Assembly (NCBI RefSeq): GCF_004027225.2
Contig: NC_044279.2
Coordinates: 32,342,705-32,406,704, forward strand
Source of the DNA: Strigops habroptila
Taxonomy: Eukaryota > Chordata > Aves > Psittaciformes > Psittacidae
Direction of reading: 5' to 3'
DNA: 64,000 bases
The position numbers and the translations under genes are program-made. This document shows, in pieces, positions 1 to 14,758 of this stretch. Position 1 is the stretch's first letter; each line of letters opens with the position of its first letter. The notes beneath the pieces were generated by a model. That model had not been told where the DNA came from. It did no database searches and saw nothing but the letters and a program-made list of their open reading frames with translations.

Positions 1-1869
1 ATATCTTATTATACTTAGAGAAATCTGTATCTCCCTAATTGCCTTTAATATATGCTGATTATATACTGATGGCAGGAGTTGTGTTTTAAATCCTTAACAA
101 CAAAGCAGGTTTTTAAGTTAACCTTTTCAAGCTATCTTTGAGTGCCTTTGGCTGTACATAAAAAAAATGGCAAACTCATTCAAGGAACTTTACAAATCAT
201 ACAGCTTGCCACAGCTCTGTGAAGGAAGCATTTGGAAGAATCAACTGAGGTCCCTGGCTCATCTTATTTTCTTACCTTGCTATCTTTGATTCATTCTCTG
301 AGCTGGGATTCTTCAGCTCTTCACAGAATTTTATCCCAGTTGGTACCTAGATGGAAACTTCTGGGCCATTGACAAAAGAAAAATAAAACCCAACAATGAT
401 CTTGCAGCAGGGAGGTTGGGGAAGATATGGAAGTGCCAGATGTCAAGCCAGATAGTGGTCTAGGATCTTGTTTTCGCAAAGCTCTTGGGTACACTATGAC
501 ATCCAACCTTCTTCCAAGCAGCAGAATTTTGCATTTAGGTACATGCAAAAGAAATATACTATAATAAGCCATCTACATATTGCAGCCACCAGGGATGCAT
601 CTAAAGTGTATCATCACAAAGTCTCTCATTTGCTGTACAAACCTAGTCAATAGAACTATTTTTATGAGTCCAATAATTAAACAGCAGTTTCCATGTTCAT
701 GCATAGGGTGAATTGTTTTGGCTGTAACTGTGAACAATAACAGTTAAAACAACCATCATGCCCCTTTTCCCTAAACTCTAAAGGCTGTTGGAAACAGACT
801 CTTCAAAGCATTGTTTGTGCAGATGTTCTGAAAGTTGTTGTCTGGAAAAAGAAAATAGTTACCACCGTCCTTCGTTGTCATCTGAAGGATTGCAGTGCCA
901 TCGTGTGGCAGAAAAACCCATTTTAAACTGTCTTTTGGTACTGCTCGTGGCTAAGGAAATAGCCTTAAAAATTGAGAAGCTGATTTAAGGAGTAACTAGT
1001 ATTTCTAGCATAACAATCTATGCTAGAAGATTTCTAAAAAGGTGTAGTAGGTACTAATTCTCTCCACTCTTCATCACATTTCCATTAAGGGTTTCCCAAG
1101 TGCCTACAGGTGGCCTCTTCTTGACAAGAGCTTCTTCCATTGATTGAGTTGTGATGTCAAACCCACCAATAGATGATCTTCAATATTTTAAGCACTGAAA
1201 ACACACAAACTTCTTGACCATACTGGTAGCTTGAGGTACCATCCCCTAAGACAACAGTCCCAACTTCACGTCTTCAGGGTGCTTTTGGCATCCACAGCAC
1301 CCTCAGAAAGCCTGGCTGCTTTCAGAGCCCCTTAAGCAACCCCATATACGTCTAACACCTGATGCCTGTCTCTGACACTAGCCAAGAAACTCCTCAGCAT
1401 CTTATTCTGTGTGATGACAGACCAGCCTGTCTTTACCTTAGCTCCAGCATTTCTGCATCTCTTTCTCTCACACAAATGCAGATATATACATTGGTTTAGA
1501 CAGGTTATCATAGATATATTGATGATATGCTTAAGTTCCATGAGATTTCTATAATGTACATCTCATAGAGTTGCTTGCACAGAATGTTATGTGAAGAACC
1601 ATGAAAAAATTGCTATTATACTGTACTTGCATTGACAGATTTCCTGCTGGTAAGAATTTCTAGTTTTGCTGAATAAGCATGTCATCTGTTTCAGAAATAC
1701 TGCTAGAAGTTACCACTTGAATCTACTCTGGCACTATGAAGAAACCAGGAAACCTTCATTTGCAAATCTTTAGTTTATAGACCCTCCCATCCCCCTTATG
1801 AATAGATTCAGGCTCTGGAAAATGCCTGCTGAGCTCCCCTAGCATGTGTTTCCATACCTCATCATAACA

Positions 1870-1917
1870 GGCTAGAAAATCTCATATATACTGGGCTAGA
1901 AAATCTCATATATACTG
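1870..1917. repeat. perfect 24-bp tandem duplication, two copies
   Basis: The 24-bp unit beginning GGCTAGAAAATCTC occurs twice head to tail (1870-1893 and 1894-1917) with no mismatch. Two identical copies in otherwise unique DNA indicate a recent local duplication. No function is apparent. Confidence 0.9.
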
Positions 1918-4900
1918 CTGCTGTGTTGTATCAGTACTTCAATAAAGTAGTCATCATTCTACAGATATTCTCAAAAAGAGTCAGTCTAAATGAGAGACAA
2001 AGAAAACAAAATTCACATATTTGTTTGCAGACTATTAGTTCTGATGAATAAAGTGGGGAAAAAATATTAAACTGTTGAATCCCTTAGTTTAAAGGATCAT
2101 AAACTTTCTTTATATATTCAGTGGCTATTATTCAGGTAGCTGGAGACATCATTCTGATTTTGGGTGTTCCAACAAGCAAGAATGGCCCAGACCACTACGA
2201 TAAGTAACAATCAATTTTCAAAGGCAGAGACAAAGTATGCAGAGCAGATCAGGTTCAGTTTACATGTGTGATACTCTGAGAACATTTAATTGCTGTCACA
2301 TCTAATTCCAGCATGCTCACAACTAGATAAAAAGCATTTTACGGTATGTTAGTTCCTTAGATCAGTCTTAGTTCCTCTTACAGGTATTTAATGAACAAGG
2401 ACGGCATGTGATGAACACGTGCTAGAGGCAGACACACTTGTAGTACCTGATAATGAAAATGAAAGAAGGAAAAAGGAAGAAAACAGAAGTAAAAATTGTG
2501 GCAAATGTGAAAACTAAGCCTAACATTGAAGGACTAGACTAACACAGATTGGGCAAGAGGGTAAAATTGATGGTACTTTCCAACAGTTATAACCACTGAC
2601 TTGGGAGATGTAGGGTCTATCATCTGAAATAGAAATAGAAGTACAGGTGTATTAATGAAAACCTTTAGTAGATCAGAATGAAAAGACCAGCAATCCAGAA
2701 AGTCTGTTAGTGACAAAATGTGACTAAGAAAAAAAAAACACATAATATAGAGTAATACTGAAATTTGGGAAAAGAGCAGGTGGATAAACAAGGTAATACC
2801 AAAGTTGAGAGTCTCTCTTCAGAAGCTTTCTTTCAGCATAAATTTTCCATAACCAACAGTGATCTAAAGATTCATGATCTGATATCCAATTGGTCCAACA
2901 AACATCAAAGACAATGAGTAAAGCTCCAGCCCTTCAAATATTTATGTATATCCCTGCCATTTTGCATGACTCAATGACAATTATCAGACCAAAGTAAACA
3001 AAACTGAATGACTTAATGGAAATGCAACTTCTGGTGGGAGGGGGAAAGAGTTCTGTTCTGAATTTTCTGGAGTTTTTTCCAAATGAAAAATAACCTCTCC
3101 CTTTCATTTTTTTAGAAGAGAAAGAGAGAAAAGAGGAATGAAATGCAATCAATACTCTCCAGTGTTCACCTTGGCAAAGAAAAAAGCCTCAACATTGAAG
3201 AAAAAAAAGGTTTGCTTGTTGAGGAGGCCAGGGTTCTTCTTTATCTATCTGGGATGTATTGTACTTTTACCAGTCCTCTGTTAACTATCTACTTATTTCT
3301 TAAATAAGGCATTAAATTTGCAATGAAGCAACTCCTGAAGCCATGACCCTTTCCCCAACAGCCATTTTGCTTTAACTGCTGTAGCTGGGTTTGAATCTCA
3401 ATTTCTCCTTTATCTTTCTGTCTTTAAAAATGTATTATCAGCAACACACTAGACATGTAGGTCACATCTCCAAAGAGCTCTCACCAGGACCTCTCCGTTC
3501 ATATCTGAAAAAAAAGCAGAGTGCTGACATTTAGGTCCTTGACTGCAAACACAAGTGTTGCCTGTGACCACAATGCAGAGTTACATATCAAAACGCTGTT
3601 TCTTTTGCCATTTGGCTGAAGAGAAACATGAGCACTGAACAGTTTAAGATTTTTTTTCCTCTAGAAACATTTCAGACAACTTACAGCTTGTAATAATAAT
3701 GTCTACAAATGTTTTAATTTATTTCAGGTTACTTTCCCTATTGTGGCTAGAAAAGCTGCCCCAAGAAACCTGACATTTTCCAGTGAATGATAGGTTATAG
3801 AATTGGTAAGGGAAGAAGGTGTGGAGTTTTGTGAAGTTTTTAGGAAGCTGCACAATATTTTCTTCAATAACTGCCTAATGACTGTAAATATAGTTTTAAA
3901 TATTTTTCCCAATTGAATAAATGCTAAACTCTTCTAACAATAGAAGTGTTTATTTTGAAGTAATTCTTCACCTTCATACATTCTACTTTTCTATGGAAAA
4001 AGGAGAATATATATACACGTTAAACTAAAACATCTTCTCCAAATATAATAGAGACTTGGTATGTTTACATTCAATTGAGGGTCCATTGTTTGAATGGCTT
4101 TTTGCTTTGACCAGATGAATCTTTAGATGTTTAGAAACCATACTGATCTAGTCTTTCCTTTGCATCAGGAAACTGCCACATTTATTTAGGTTCAATTTCT
4201 TCCTCCCAGAAGGACTGAAAAATGATTCTGCTTTCAGCTGTTGAATTCCATGTAATTTCAGTTAGCTTTTCACTTGTATTAAAATGTCCTGTAACTTTCA
4301 TTGCAGTGAACAGTTTACCAACTTCAGCAGGCCAAAACAAGCATTATCTGTCCACTTTAGTAATTCTGCCACCCTCAGTGGCTCACTCTGTTCCTAAGTG
4401 AGCCAGCTCTGCACTTTTCTTCCCCATTTCCTCTCTTAATTGTGCTCTTCTCTCCAACCGGGTCCACAAATACTGCCACAAATTGACTGAATAGCCTCAT
4501 CTTTCACCCTTGGGTTCCTATTGAATCATGTCCTCTCCATCCACTTCTCAGAGACCAGTGCTGAGGATATCTGCCTGTACTCCTGTCCTGTGTCAGGGTG
4601 TCCTGATTGCTAAACAGTGCCATAGGGCAGACAGTCACACTGTTCCTCAGGCTGGTTATACCTTGTCATCCTCCCTTCCCATTCCCCCTATAGTATCACT
4701 GTATCCATTGTACTGCTCAGTACTAACACCAGATTCGTCAGAGACACTTTGTCATCACCTTCAGCCTTGCCATCCTGGTCCTTGATCCTCCTTAAGCTAT
4801 TCAAATTGTGTGTAAAATGCTATGCCATTGCTTTTTGCCCCCGGAGGGAAGGGGTGTGGATAACAGGAGGCTGGTATTTAGCTGATAATACCTAGCCATA

Positions 4901-7205
4901 GCTCTGTGGAAATACTGCTTCTGCTGTCTAGCACCCACATCTGTTCAGTTCACTGATCTTGATTTTCTCTTTTCGGAAGTGTTATGGAATATTTATCTGC
5001 AGAAGAGGGAAAGAAACTTTAATCTGCAAGGCAAAACTAACAAACTTCCCTATTAAAGCTAGAAGATCTGCTGCTATAAGCAAATACAATCCCAAGGAGG
5101 TCAGTGGTGCTGTGTCAAATAACTATGACAAAAATCTGAACTAACAGTAAAGGCAACACATACCATGTGCAATAGATATGAACCATGTTTGCTTTTGGGG
5201 AAATAAAATAATCTAGTTACAACAAGATAAACCACTAATACTGTACCGTCTTCGGATTTATTGCTTATAGTTGACTTGTGTTTGGTGGCCTTCGGTAGCT
5301 TTTAATTCAAATCAACTTCACTTTGTCATATAACTGACAAACATCATAAATTACAGCAAAAGCAGTAAGACCAGCATCCAACATCAAAGGATGACCAGAA
5401 ATTAAGTATAAAACTAAAATTTCCTATTGCCTAACTAGAAGCTACTGCTGCAGGTCAAAATTAAGGTGAATTTACAGAGTAATGGAGAAAAACCTGTGTT
5501 GTGACCTCCTCCCCTTCAAGACAGAATAAACCCTAGTAAAGGTCATCCTTGTTTAACCTTGCATTATGAAGTGACTCATTCAATGCCTCCTAATCATGAT
5601 AAGGACACCAGTCAAAAATTAGTTCCACACGTGTTCATGCTTGAAGCAGACTTTTAATGATTTTAATTGTATGAGTCAAATATTTGCTAATGGGCAAAGA
5701 CAAAATGTTAACTTGTTAAACAATAGACTGAACTTCTCAGATGATATTTACACGTTACCTAAAAAACAATTAAAGTGAACATTTTCAAAGACTCTGTGTT
5801 GAGCTCCCACTGACTTTCCCATCTCTTTGCTGTTCTGTTTTTCTGTCCCCTTGAAAAATCATCTGATAAATGTCAGACTACTTAAGCAACAATATGACTC
5901 CAAAACACAGACCTCTCCCATTAAAGGATATACAATGCACACTCCAGAGAAAATAGCAAATCAACCTATTCACTAGCACAGTAGACTTTAATAATCCTCC
6001 TTCTAGTTAATATTATTTGTCACATCACTGATATTACAAACAGTCATTGCTGCAATTGAAGAACTCCTTTAAAAACTCACCTGGGGTTAGTTTTATATTA
6101 TTTCTGGATTTGAATGAGAATCCCAAGTACAAAGGAAGATCTCAACTGTGAGTATTTAATTTCAGCTGCCATCTTCTGAAATACCAGAGATGGTTCTTCA
6201 GGGCTTCCTTGTTGCCATCAGTCCTCCACACAACTGTATTGGGCCTAGATTCTCCATAGCTGCAGAAGGTCTTATCCGGATCTAACCCTTAAGATTTCAA
6301 GCTTCAATTCCAAAAGGCATTCAAGCGTACTTTTGAGTAATCCTGCAGCTATAAGGCTGATCAGTCCAACTAGCATACATGAATAGTCGCACATACATTT
6401 TCCTGTTCTTCAGAGCTTATGTCTTTATATTCATTTTCTTTGACAGTTTTCCCCTTCTAAACACATACTCTGTCACTGATAAAGAAACAGACAACCACAC
6501 TATTTTAATTACATTATTTCAGACCTGTCTATACTGCAATTCAAGCATATAGTTATTATAACTCAGTATGGCTACTTAATCTCACACTTAGTGCCTTTTA
6601 TGTTTACATACAAGATAGACCTGACAGTGGGAGACAGGAAAGAAATTCTCTCCTCATGAGGAAAGAGGAATGATGGCATAGCTATAGTTCAAAATCCATA
6701 GACATTAAAAAAAAAAAAAACAAACCAAAAAACAGAACTGTTCTTGCTAAGCTTTGGATTTGTAGTATGATGATTAATGGCCCTATTTAAATAAGAAAGA
6801 TGGTGTGACAACATACTTCCCTGTAAAAGTCTCCCAGTACTTGGTTCAGTAATCCTAAACCAAATACATTCTTGGCAATTAAGTTTCACTGTCAAGATAT
6901 TCTGTCTGTATTTTAAAGAAACGAGCATTTGCTAATGAGTTTGCCTGTAATGGTTCCTTCAGGGTTCACATGTTCCACTACAAAGTCTGGGACAATTTTC
7001 ACTGGTAGGAATTGTCAGTTCTTAAAGACCATTGATAGCTGGTGACACACAATTATAACTTTTTTCTTAATGCCACATACAGTTTTCCCGGTGATCATGT
7101 GATGCTTTATTCATTTCTATACAAACATGAATTAAAATACCTGCATACCTAAGAACAAGTGAAAACTCCAACCACAGATCCATTAGATAACACTGAGAAA
7201 AACAG

Positions 7206-7272
7206 TTTTCTTCTCTTTTTTTCTTTTGTCTTTCTCTTTTTCTGCATTTTCTTCTCTTTTTTTCTTCCTACA
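7206..7272 (+). repeat. pyrimidine-rich (TTCTC/TTTC) low-complexity tract
   Basis: A run of almost pure C/T of about 65 bases ends in TTCCTACAG, which looks like a splice acceptor on the plus strand. The sequence after it has no supported exon, so this is most simply low-complexity DNA. Confidence 0.6.
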
Positions 7273-10200
7273 GAATTTGTTTTCAGCTGACACTGAAAAA
7301 AAAAAATTAACACTATTAACTTGGAAAACATAAATCAGAAGGGATGGGAACACAAAGGTTTCTCTGGCCTACTTCAGAGCTGGGGAAGTCTTTGTTCACT
7401 CTTCTCACTTGCTGAGCGACACACCAGTCTGTGCAGTGAGCTTGAAATGCTGAACATTTTGCCCCCTTGGGATCCTCCTCCATACACCAGGGTAGCTAGC
7501 CCTCAGAATTGCTTCCCTTCCTATTTCTCTCATTTCTTCCAGGTTTCACATTTTTCTTTGTCATTGCGAGAAAGGCAATTAAAGCCATTTTTGCAGGAAA
7601 GTCCATTAGTTCCTCCCAGCTGAGCCTGCGTTTTTTTTAACACTGTTTACTTTTTCCTTCTCAGATTTTCTTTTAGCCCAAACCAATTTTTTCCAGACCT
7701 TTTTTTCCACTTTTCTTTATTTCAAGACCATACACTTCACTGCGTTGGACACCCAAAAAGAAAAGAATTGGATGTTACTCCAATATGCCCTAAGGCTACT
7801 GAAGAGCCAGTCACCTACACCTTGGGCAGACTTATGAACCTCTCAGAAAGGGATGCTGCTGAATGGGGTGGTCAGACCTCATGCCACACAATACCAAAAG
7901 ACTGGTTTGACTTGGAATCTTATAACATCATGGAATTAATCAGAAATACAAACCATTACACTCCATAGCAGGCCTTTCCTTGGTTACTTTATCTCTCTTT
8001 ACATCGTTCTTCCTTCTATTTAGTCTTGTGGTCAGGGAGATTGCAGAGGATTCAGGAGGAGGAAAAGTCTTATCCATGCCAGTGCTGCACTTGTCTGTGG
8101 ACTGCCAGAAGCTGCAATTCCCCTTGGGCTGGTCCCAGGAACTGTGGAGATCTTAGCAAGTGACACACCAGTCCCTCCAGCACAGTCCAGAAGAATCCTG
8201 CAGTTGCACAGATCCTATGGTTCCAGAATGGAGTCTAGTAAAGATGATTACTCCTTCTCTCAGAAATATGAGAAGATAAGAAGAGCAGACTGAAAGGATC
8301 TTGTACTCCTGCCTGTTTATGCTTGGTTCAGGGTAGGAGGACTTTTTACTCTGCACTTCTTTCACACAAAGTCAGTTATAGCAGTTACACAGGGGAAAGC
8401 AAATTTTAACTTGCATGACTGCTGCTCCCTTTTGGAAGAATATTCTGGCCACCCACTTTAAATAATTCCTGTCCTGGGAATGCAAAAGATTATTAGGAAA
8501 TTCTGAAATGAAGCCTTAGGTTACATTACAGTAATTTGGTATTTAATGATTTCCTTTGGCATGAGTTAGATGTAAACATATGAGCATGATAATTATATAT
8601 ATACACAATTACTCATTCCAATTTGTTTTATTATAAGTATGTCATTTTTCATCCTTGTCAAATACAACGCACAACAGGACCAGTGGGTTCTTAACATTTG
8701 GTGGTAGGTTTATTTTTTCCAAGGAGTTCTGACAGAGACACGTGAAAGGCAGACACACATTCCATGTGACAGTAAACAAATTTAGAGACAGCAGCCTCTA
8801 TAAATAATCTATGTTCATCATCTTACATAAGAAAGTGGAAGGTTAGCCACTTATTCCAATCTATTAAATGGTTTGCAGCAGTTTGGTAAGAAAACCTGCA
8901 GGCTTTCTCACTACCGTTATGCTGTAACGTGGCTGCAGTCAGGGAATGACAGAAGAATAAAGCCCATAAGCATGTGAATATAAATGGAAGTACAGGTCAG
9001 TGATTTGGAAACACACACAAAAAAAAACCAAGAAAAACATTCAGAGAACAAGTGGGAGCAATTTTTCTTTTCTGATTCTGAATAATTTGTCACTTTATAC
9101 AATATTTATTAAAAAGCTACAAGAGTATGATTTGGAACTTCCTACAGATCCCAGAAAATAAATGTCAGAAGCATATACACCAGTCCTGCCTCAGCAAGGA
9201 GCATCTAGTCTGTTCAGGAAAGGAATCCTGAGGTTAGATCACAGGAACTGAAAGGCAGGGGAGTTAATTCCTAGCCAGGAAAACTCCTTGCAGCACCTTG
9301 GGTAAGTCACTTTTCCATTCAGTGTTTTTTACATCTGTAAATAATCAAAAAATACTTCCTAACCCCTAAGTGGAATATTGAATATTGTTAGCACTTCCTT
9401 CTCTGCCTTCTGTATTCAGAATGGGTTTGAATGGTGTGCAGTAAATAAGGCATTGCAGCACACAGTGAACAGCAAAAGAAAAATCAAACTCTGTAGCAGC
9501 TTATTCAGCTGAATACAGTATATTAAACCAAAAAGAAACTATTTGAAAAAAATACCATCCAGTCATGTCATTAAAGGTATTACACTTGTATGCACAAGGA
9601 ATGTGAAGGAAGATTCTATAGCATACTCAGTATTTTCAGCTGCAGTGATGAGCATTTTATAATAACAGATTTCTGTACAATATTTGAGAATATGAAAAGT
9701 ATACAGCAGAAACTATGAAGTATTTGACAAAATGGAGGACTCAAATATTTATGTCATTTTGCCCATGAGTCCTGCTGTGAAAAAAGCAAACTTTGAGATC
9801 TTGCAAACTACTCTATGCTGTAAAAAATTATGCCAGTGGGAAAGACACAGCTTGGCAACACCTGACAGTAGCCAGATGTTAAATGAACTGCAGTTAACTT
9901 ATGTCCATACTACACTCATAAAAAACTTGGACCTTTGGTACCTCTGACATGCTTCTCTTCTACAATGATGATGATTTCAATATGGTGGTAGACGGGAGGT
10001 CACAATTTAAATGAGTCATTACTTCAAATCTCTGGACAGTCCTGCACAAAAAAAAACCCCACCAAAAATGTGCATAGAGTAATGCTAGTGGCTGCTTCCC
10101 TACTTCACTAAATGATCTAAATAATTTGATTGCCGAAACAGAGGACATACCATGTATTTTTCTCCAGATGGGTATCACAAAACTAACCCTGGGGGTTACA

Positions 10201-12799
10201 GTTCATTTTCAACTGTGCATGTTTAGCAATAATACAGACTCAGGACCTAAACTCCATCTCTATGACACAAGAGTGAACTAAAAGTAAATTCATTAAAGTG
10301 AGTGTAGTTATACTAGCATGACAGTCTAACCCAGTGTTTATTAAAGTCAGCCAAAGACTATTAGAGATTTCAGTGGGCACAAGGGCATCACCTTGAGGTA
10401 GCCTCCAGTGTGTGATGGAGGTATCTTTATTTCCTTAAAATTCTCAGATCTGGGATAATGACTTTGCCTGATATTTATCTCCACATAATTTCTGATCATG
10501 AGCTAAAGAATGCATTTTTGCTTGATGCACTTACTTACAAACATTACATGTATAATTTTGTCTTTATCTACAAAAAAGGTTCCTCCAAATTCAAGTCCAT
10601 CTCTTTTAAAATTTAGTACATCTCTATTATGCTACTGCTGATCCTGCTGAAACAGCACTGACACTTTTTATAGCAGGAGAAATATGGCTAAGCTTGAAAT
10701 ATTTAGTATTGTTATAGCACATCAGAGGTACTGTACGGACTATCCTATATGGTCATCGAAAGGAGTAGAAAGGATGTTGATTCACCTTTATAGTTAGGGT
10801 GTGACTTCTTTTGAGAAGACTGGCTTCTTTTATAGCGGTTTAGAGGAAAATTAAGTTCCATTGAAACACTTCACAAAATCTCTGGCTGGTAAAATATGAC
10901 ACCTCATATCTCTCTGTCTTTTTTAGGCAATAAGATTATTTGTAAATCTTCAAATAGTAGGATTCAATCTTGCCTTTCTCTTTTTTAAATCTATTTTTAT
11001 GTTCTTTTAACTTTGTATTTTAGAAATGTTTTACATTTGTAAGTGAATGCATTCTTCAATGGAATTGTACATCCTGGAGTACAGCGCTTATTTTCTCCTC
11101 AAGTTTCATAGTTTATATAATAATTAATATTTTAGTTATTGATTCTACATTTCATGTCCAAATTCTGTAATTTGTTTCTCCAGGTCACTTTCAAGAATTG
11201 TAAAATTGAAATACACAAAATCTAATATAAAATATGTAACATATTTGAAATAATTAAATTTCATGAACAAAAATTGGTGTAGAAGAAGACCTAAAATTCA
11301 AAGTCAAGACCTTATAGGGGATATTACCCTTTCAAGTTTCAGTGAAGATCAAAGTTTTCATAGAACCTACCTTTCCCTGTGATTGGATCAGTCCCTCCAA
11401 ATCATGAATATTAAGTAAATCTTCTATCAAGCAGAACTAAATTTACACATATAAGCAATACCAATGAAGTCAACAGAGATGAGAGTAGCAATGTTCTCCT
11501 CTTAAAAAATGAACCGAAAAAATACCCAAAAGAAACATCGCTTCGTAAATAAAACATCGAGACACTGATTTTCCCATTGGACTTGTGTGACACTTATTAT
11601 GGTGGAAGTCATTGATTTACAGTAATATCTCTTTAGCATGGCTAATTTTTCCTTAGACACACCATATAGACACCAATCCATCTTTACACAATTGGTTCTA
11701 CCTCTTTAGCAGGATGTATAATGAAGGGCTCCAAAACTTAAAGCACCTGAATTTGTAAGTGGGTTTTTATCTTCAGTTTTACTTAATCTTTATGTGCATG
11801 CACATCTTCCCTAAAATAGCACAGCAGATCATTCGGAGGAGTAGTCAGCAGATCAGTTAAGGGATTAATTTTCTCCAGAGGGTTGGAATAGAGCAGATGT
11901 TTCAAAAACATGTTTCTCTCCACTTGCGTGCTAGAAGCACTATCACAAACAGTAAGGAGAATGTTTACCTGGCTGCTAAAAACAATCTTTGTAGCCCCAG
12001 AGAAAGCAAAAATGCAAGATCTGTAATAGGCTGTCCAGAAGATGAGTAGCAGGAGAAGCAGCACCCTTCTTCCATTCAATGTGTCAAGCACATGCTCCAC
12101 CAGCTCCTGGACTACATTTGCAAACAGAAAATGAGATTACTCTGCCCTAACTTAGTCTATACTCATCACTCTAAGCTCCCCTGACAAAAACATCAACTGG
12201 CAAAACCATCCACTACCAGAGAAAAGTGATGGGCACCTATCCCCAGATGAACCTCAGAATGCACCCATTTCTAAACTCTAGATGCCTACAACTGAGGAGA
12301 GAAATCCTGTCATGAATTACTGGAAGAGCATGGGAGACACTGAACTGGACACAGCTCTTTTCATGAGAGAAGAGCAGAGAAGTTAGAATTTCGGAAAGCC
12401 AAACACTTCTAGAAAAGCAGAAGTATGCCTTTTTGTTTATCCTTTAAGTGGGTGGTCAGCTCTTTTTTCATTTCACTTTTAAAATCCAGGCTACATGATT
12501 TCCATATTGTTTTATTTGAGGACTCCTATTATCAACTTTCAGAGCAAAAGTGTGTGACTTGTTCCTTCTTGAGCTGTAGAACGTGCCTCTTACTGTTATA
12601 GGAAAAGGGCAAATCAATAGTGAACAGTATTTGGCTGAAACAAACCTTTTCATTTCAGCTTTTACTCTTTTGTGATGTGAATTGAGGGGTGATTTTGAGT
12701 ACATAATGAACTCCAGCTGGTCTTGCTCTATAAAACTCTGGCAGGCTGGACAGGAGAGATATCTGATGTGGCCCACTCACCCTGCTGCCTATGGCAGGA

Positions 12800-13270
12800 T
12801 GAACATCACTGCTGACTGTTTGAAAACTGTTTGAAAGCTTGTAAAAAAGGTTAGATAATGATGGAGCTTTCATGGTGCCCCTGAGCAATCTGTTCCAGTC
12901 CTTAACTCTCCTAACCATTAAGAAGTTCTTTCTAATGTCTAATTTAAATCTCCCTTACTGCAGTTTAATCCCATTATATCTTGCATCCATAATGAATGTA
13001 GTGAATAATTGATTCTCTTCCTCTTTGCTGCTACCTTTCGCATATCTGAAAACTGTATTGTTGCCTCGTCTTTCCCTGCTAGAGAGCAAACAAACCCACT
13101 TCCTTCAGTCTTTCCTTGTCGCCCATGGTGGTTTTTAACCTGTGATCATTCTTGCTTTTCTCCTCTGGGCTCTTTCCATCTAGCTCATATCTCTCTTGAA
13201 ATGAGATGTCCAACACTGAACACGGTATTCTAGCAGAGGCCTTACAAACACAAGGTATGGCAGAAGAACT
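12800..13270 (-). mobile_element. ancient CR1 LINE fragment (antisense)
   Basis: The plus strand reads as the complement of the CR1 3' region: a 'ctgttccagtcctt' segment, then 'aagaagttctttctaatgtc', then the segment 'cttccttcagtctttccttg' and a 'gggctctttccatc' block. These follow the order expected for an inverted CR1. The copy is strongly diverged and lacks the ATTCTATG tail, so it is an old insertion. Boundaries are approximate. Confidence 0.7.
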
Positions 13271-14749
13271 TTTCTGCATGTCTCACAGACAGCATTTCAA
13301 AGGACATAACACAGATTTCAAAACAAATTCATAAATAAACAACTCAAAGCAACAGTAAGATATTACTGACTTAGGTTCAGGTTATGATCTTGTACAAGCC
13401 ATGATCCCCTTTTTTTCAACTGCTGCCTCATTCTGTATTTGGGCAGTCTAAGCTCCTGTCTGAGCATTTTTCTTTACTGAACTGTACCTTACTTTCTTTA
13501 GGACATTTCTCTAATTTTTAAGATCATGTTGAATTCTAAAATGCAGGTGACTTCTTCCAGTTTGGTGTCATCTACAAAATTAAAATATAGTGAAGAGCCA
13601 GGAAAAACAATTCTTACACATTGATATATCTTTCATTAAGAAAATATCATCCACTTTAGAAAATGGAACCTTGCAAAAAACATTATTTACTATGGATCCT
13701 TTCTGCTAGAGAAGCAGCAGGAGAAAAAGTAAAGGGTATAGTTGCAGAAGCCCAGAGAGGACAAGGAATGCAGGAGGCTTTGCATTTTTTGCTGTGTAAC
13801 TCATTTACGTTTTCCACAGCGCAAGCTCACAGCTCCTTCAAAACTCCAAAGTTGTTTTAACATCTTAAAGAACCTTTTCTAGAGTAAGATTTGCATATGT
13901 CAGGATTTCTCCAAGACACAGGAAAGCCAAAAGAAAATGGCTGTTGGCCAATAAAAATAAGTAATTTATCCACATGCTTCCCCTATGCACACTACCAGTG
14001 TTTTTCAGATCCTGTCATATGCATGATTGCTCATTTTCTGATAGTTATCAGAAATAATACTAATATTCCAAGCCTTCTGTTGGACTACAAGTCAGATCTA
14101 TTTTATCAGCTACCAAAGAGCTCAAAGCTGTTGGTAATGCTTACTGTATGATCCCCACTAAGAACTGGCTCAGCGGCTCCAGCTGCTGAAAGTAACTGCA
14201 TTGTTTTATTCATTAGAGATAAAGCAGAGGCAAGAGAATGAGAATAACCTCTGCTGAACAGTGTAGATCATTAAGCACATCTTCACTATTTTTTAAAGTA
14301 ATTTTAGAAGTTATGGCAGTCCCCCAACCAACCTCAGCTTGAATACCCACAGATAGGGAAGGTGCCTGATTCTAGCTCTAGACCCTGAGCTTTCCCATTG
14401 GATTTCAAAGGGGTAGGGTGCTAAAATCCAGAAAATACAACAGTGAGATTTGTTCTGGGATTTTGCTGATGGTCAGCTTGAAGCAGCTCCTCATTTGACG
14501 TGTCAGCAGTCATAAGCCTCATGACAAACATCCCAGCTTTCCTTGTATGTCTTGCAGGGTTGCTCAGGACCCCACACACAGAAACTGCGAACAGCATTTG
14601 AGTCCACAGGACTTGCATGCCCTTGGGGACCCTTATCTGAATGCTTTCTATGTTACTCCTTTAACCTTTTAGCCATATGGGACATTACCAACCATCCTCA
14701 AGCACGCTCATTCCACCAAGCATGCAGTCACCTGCCATCACACCTCCAG
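13271..14749. other. non-coding stretch upstream of the prolactin-like gene
   Basis: No exon or repeat family was recognised. Base composition is AT-rich until about 14.75 kb, where it rises into the CpG island. Short open frames are without motifs. Confidence 0.5.
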
Positions 14750-14750
14750 T

Positions 14751-14758
14751 GAACTTAC
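14751..14758 (-). promoter_or_regulatory. candidate minus-strand splice donor near CpG island
   Basis: On the minus strand the sequence reads GGTCAGAG|GTAAGTTC, a near-consensus 5' splice site. It lies about 130 bp from the CpG island, pointing away from the prolactin-like gene. It could end a non-coding first exon of a divergent transcript; by synteny NELL2 would be the candidate. No coding sequence supports this, and one good donor sequence can occur by chance. Confidence 0.25.

Larger units (their letters stand above)
1..12799. other. AT-rich non-coding stretch, no gene recognised
   Basis: I found no exon, RNA gene or recognisable transposon here. Open frames on both strands are short (about 105 codons at most), lack family motifs and fit chance. 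The stretch holds simple features only: a 24-bp tandem duplication near 1.87 kb, A/T runs, and a pyrimidine-rich tract near 7.2 kb. By mammalian synteny NELL2 would lie on this side on the minus strand, so this may be NELL2 intron or upstream sequence. That is inference; no NELL2 coding exon was recognised. Confidence 0.55.

Noticed and set aside
7206-7290. Apparent splice acceptor after a long pyrimidine tract
   Set aside because: The following sequence has no exon-like frame or matching donor. It is better explained as low-complexity DNA.
11783-12100. 105-codon minus-strand frame with a leucine-rich, signal-like start
   Set aside because: No domain, splice sites or promoter, and no match to the start of NELL2 or any protein I know. 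Chance is sufficient.
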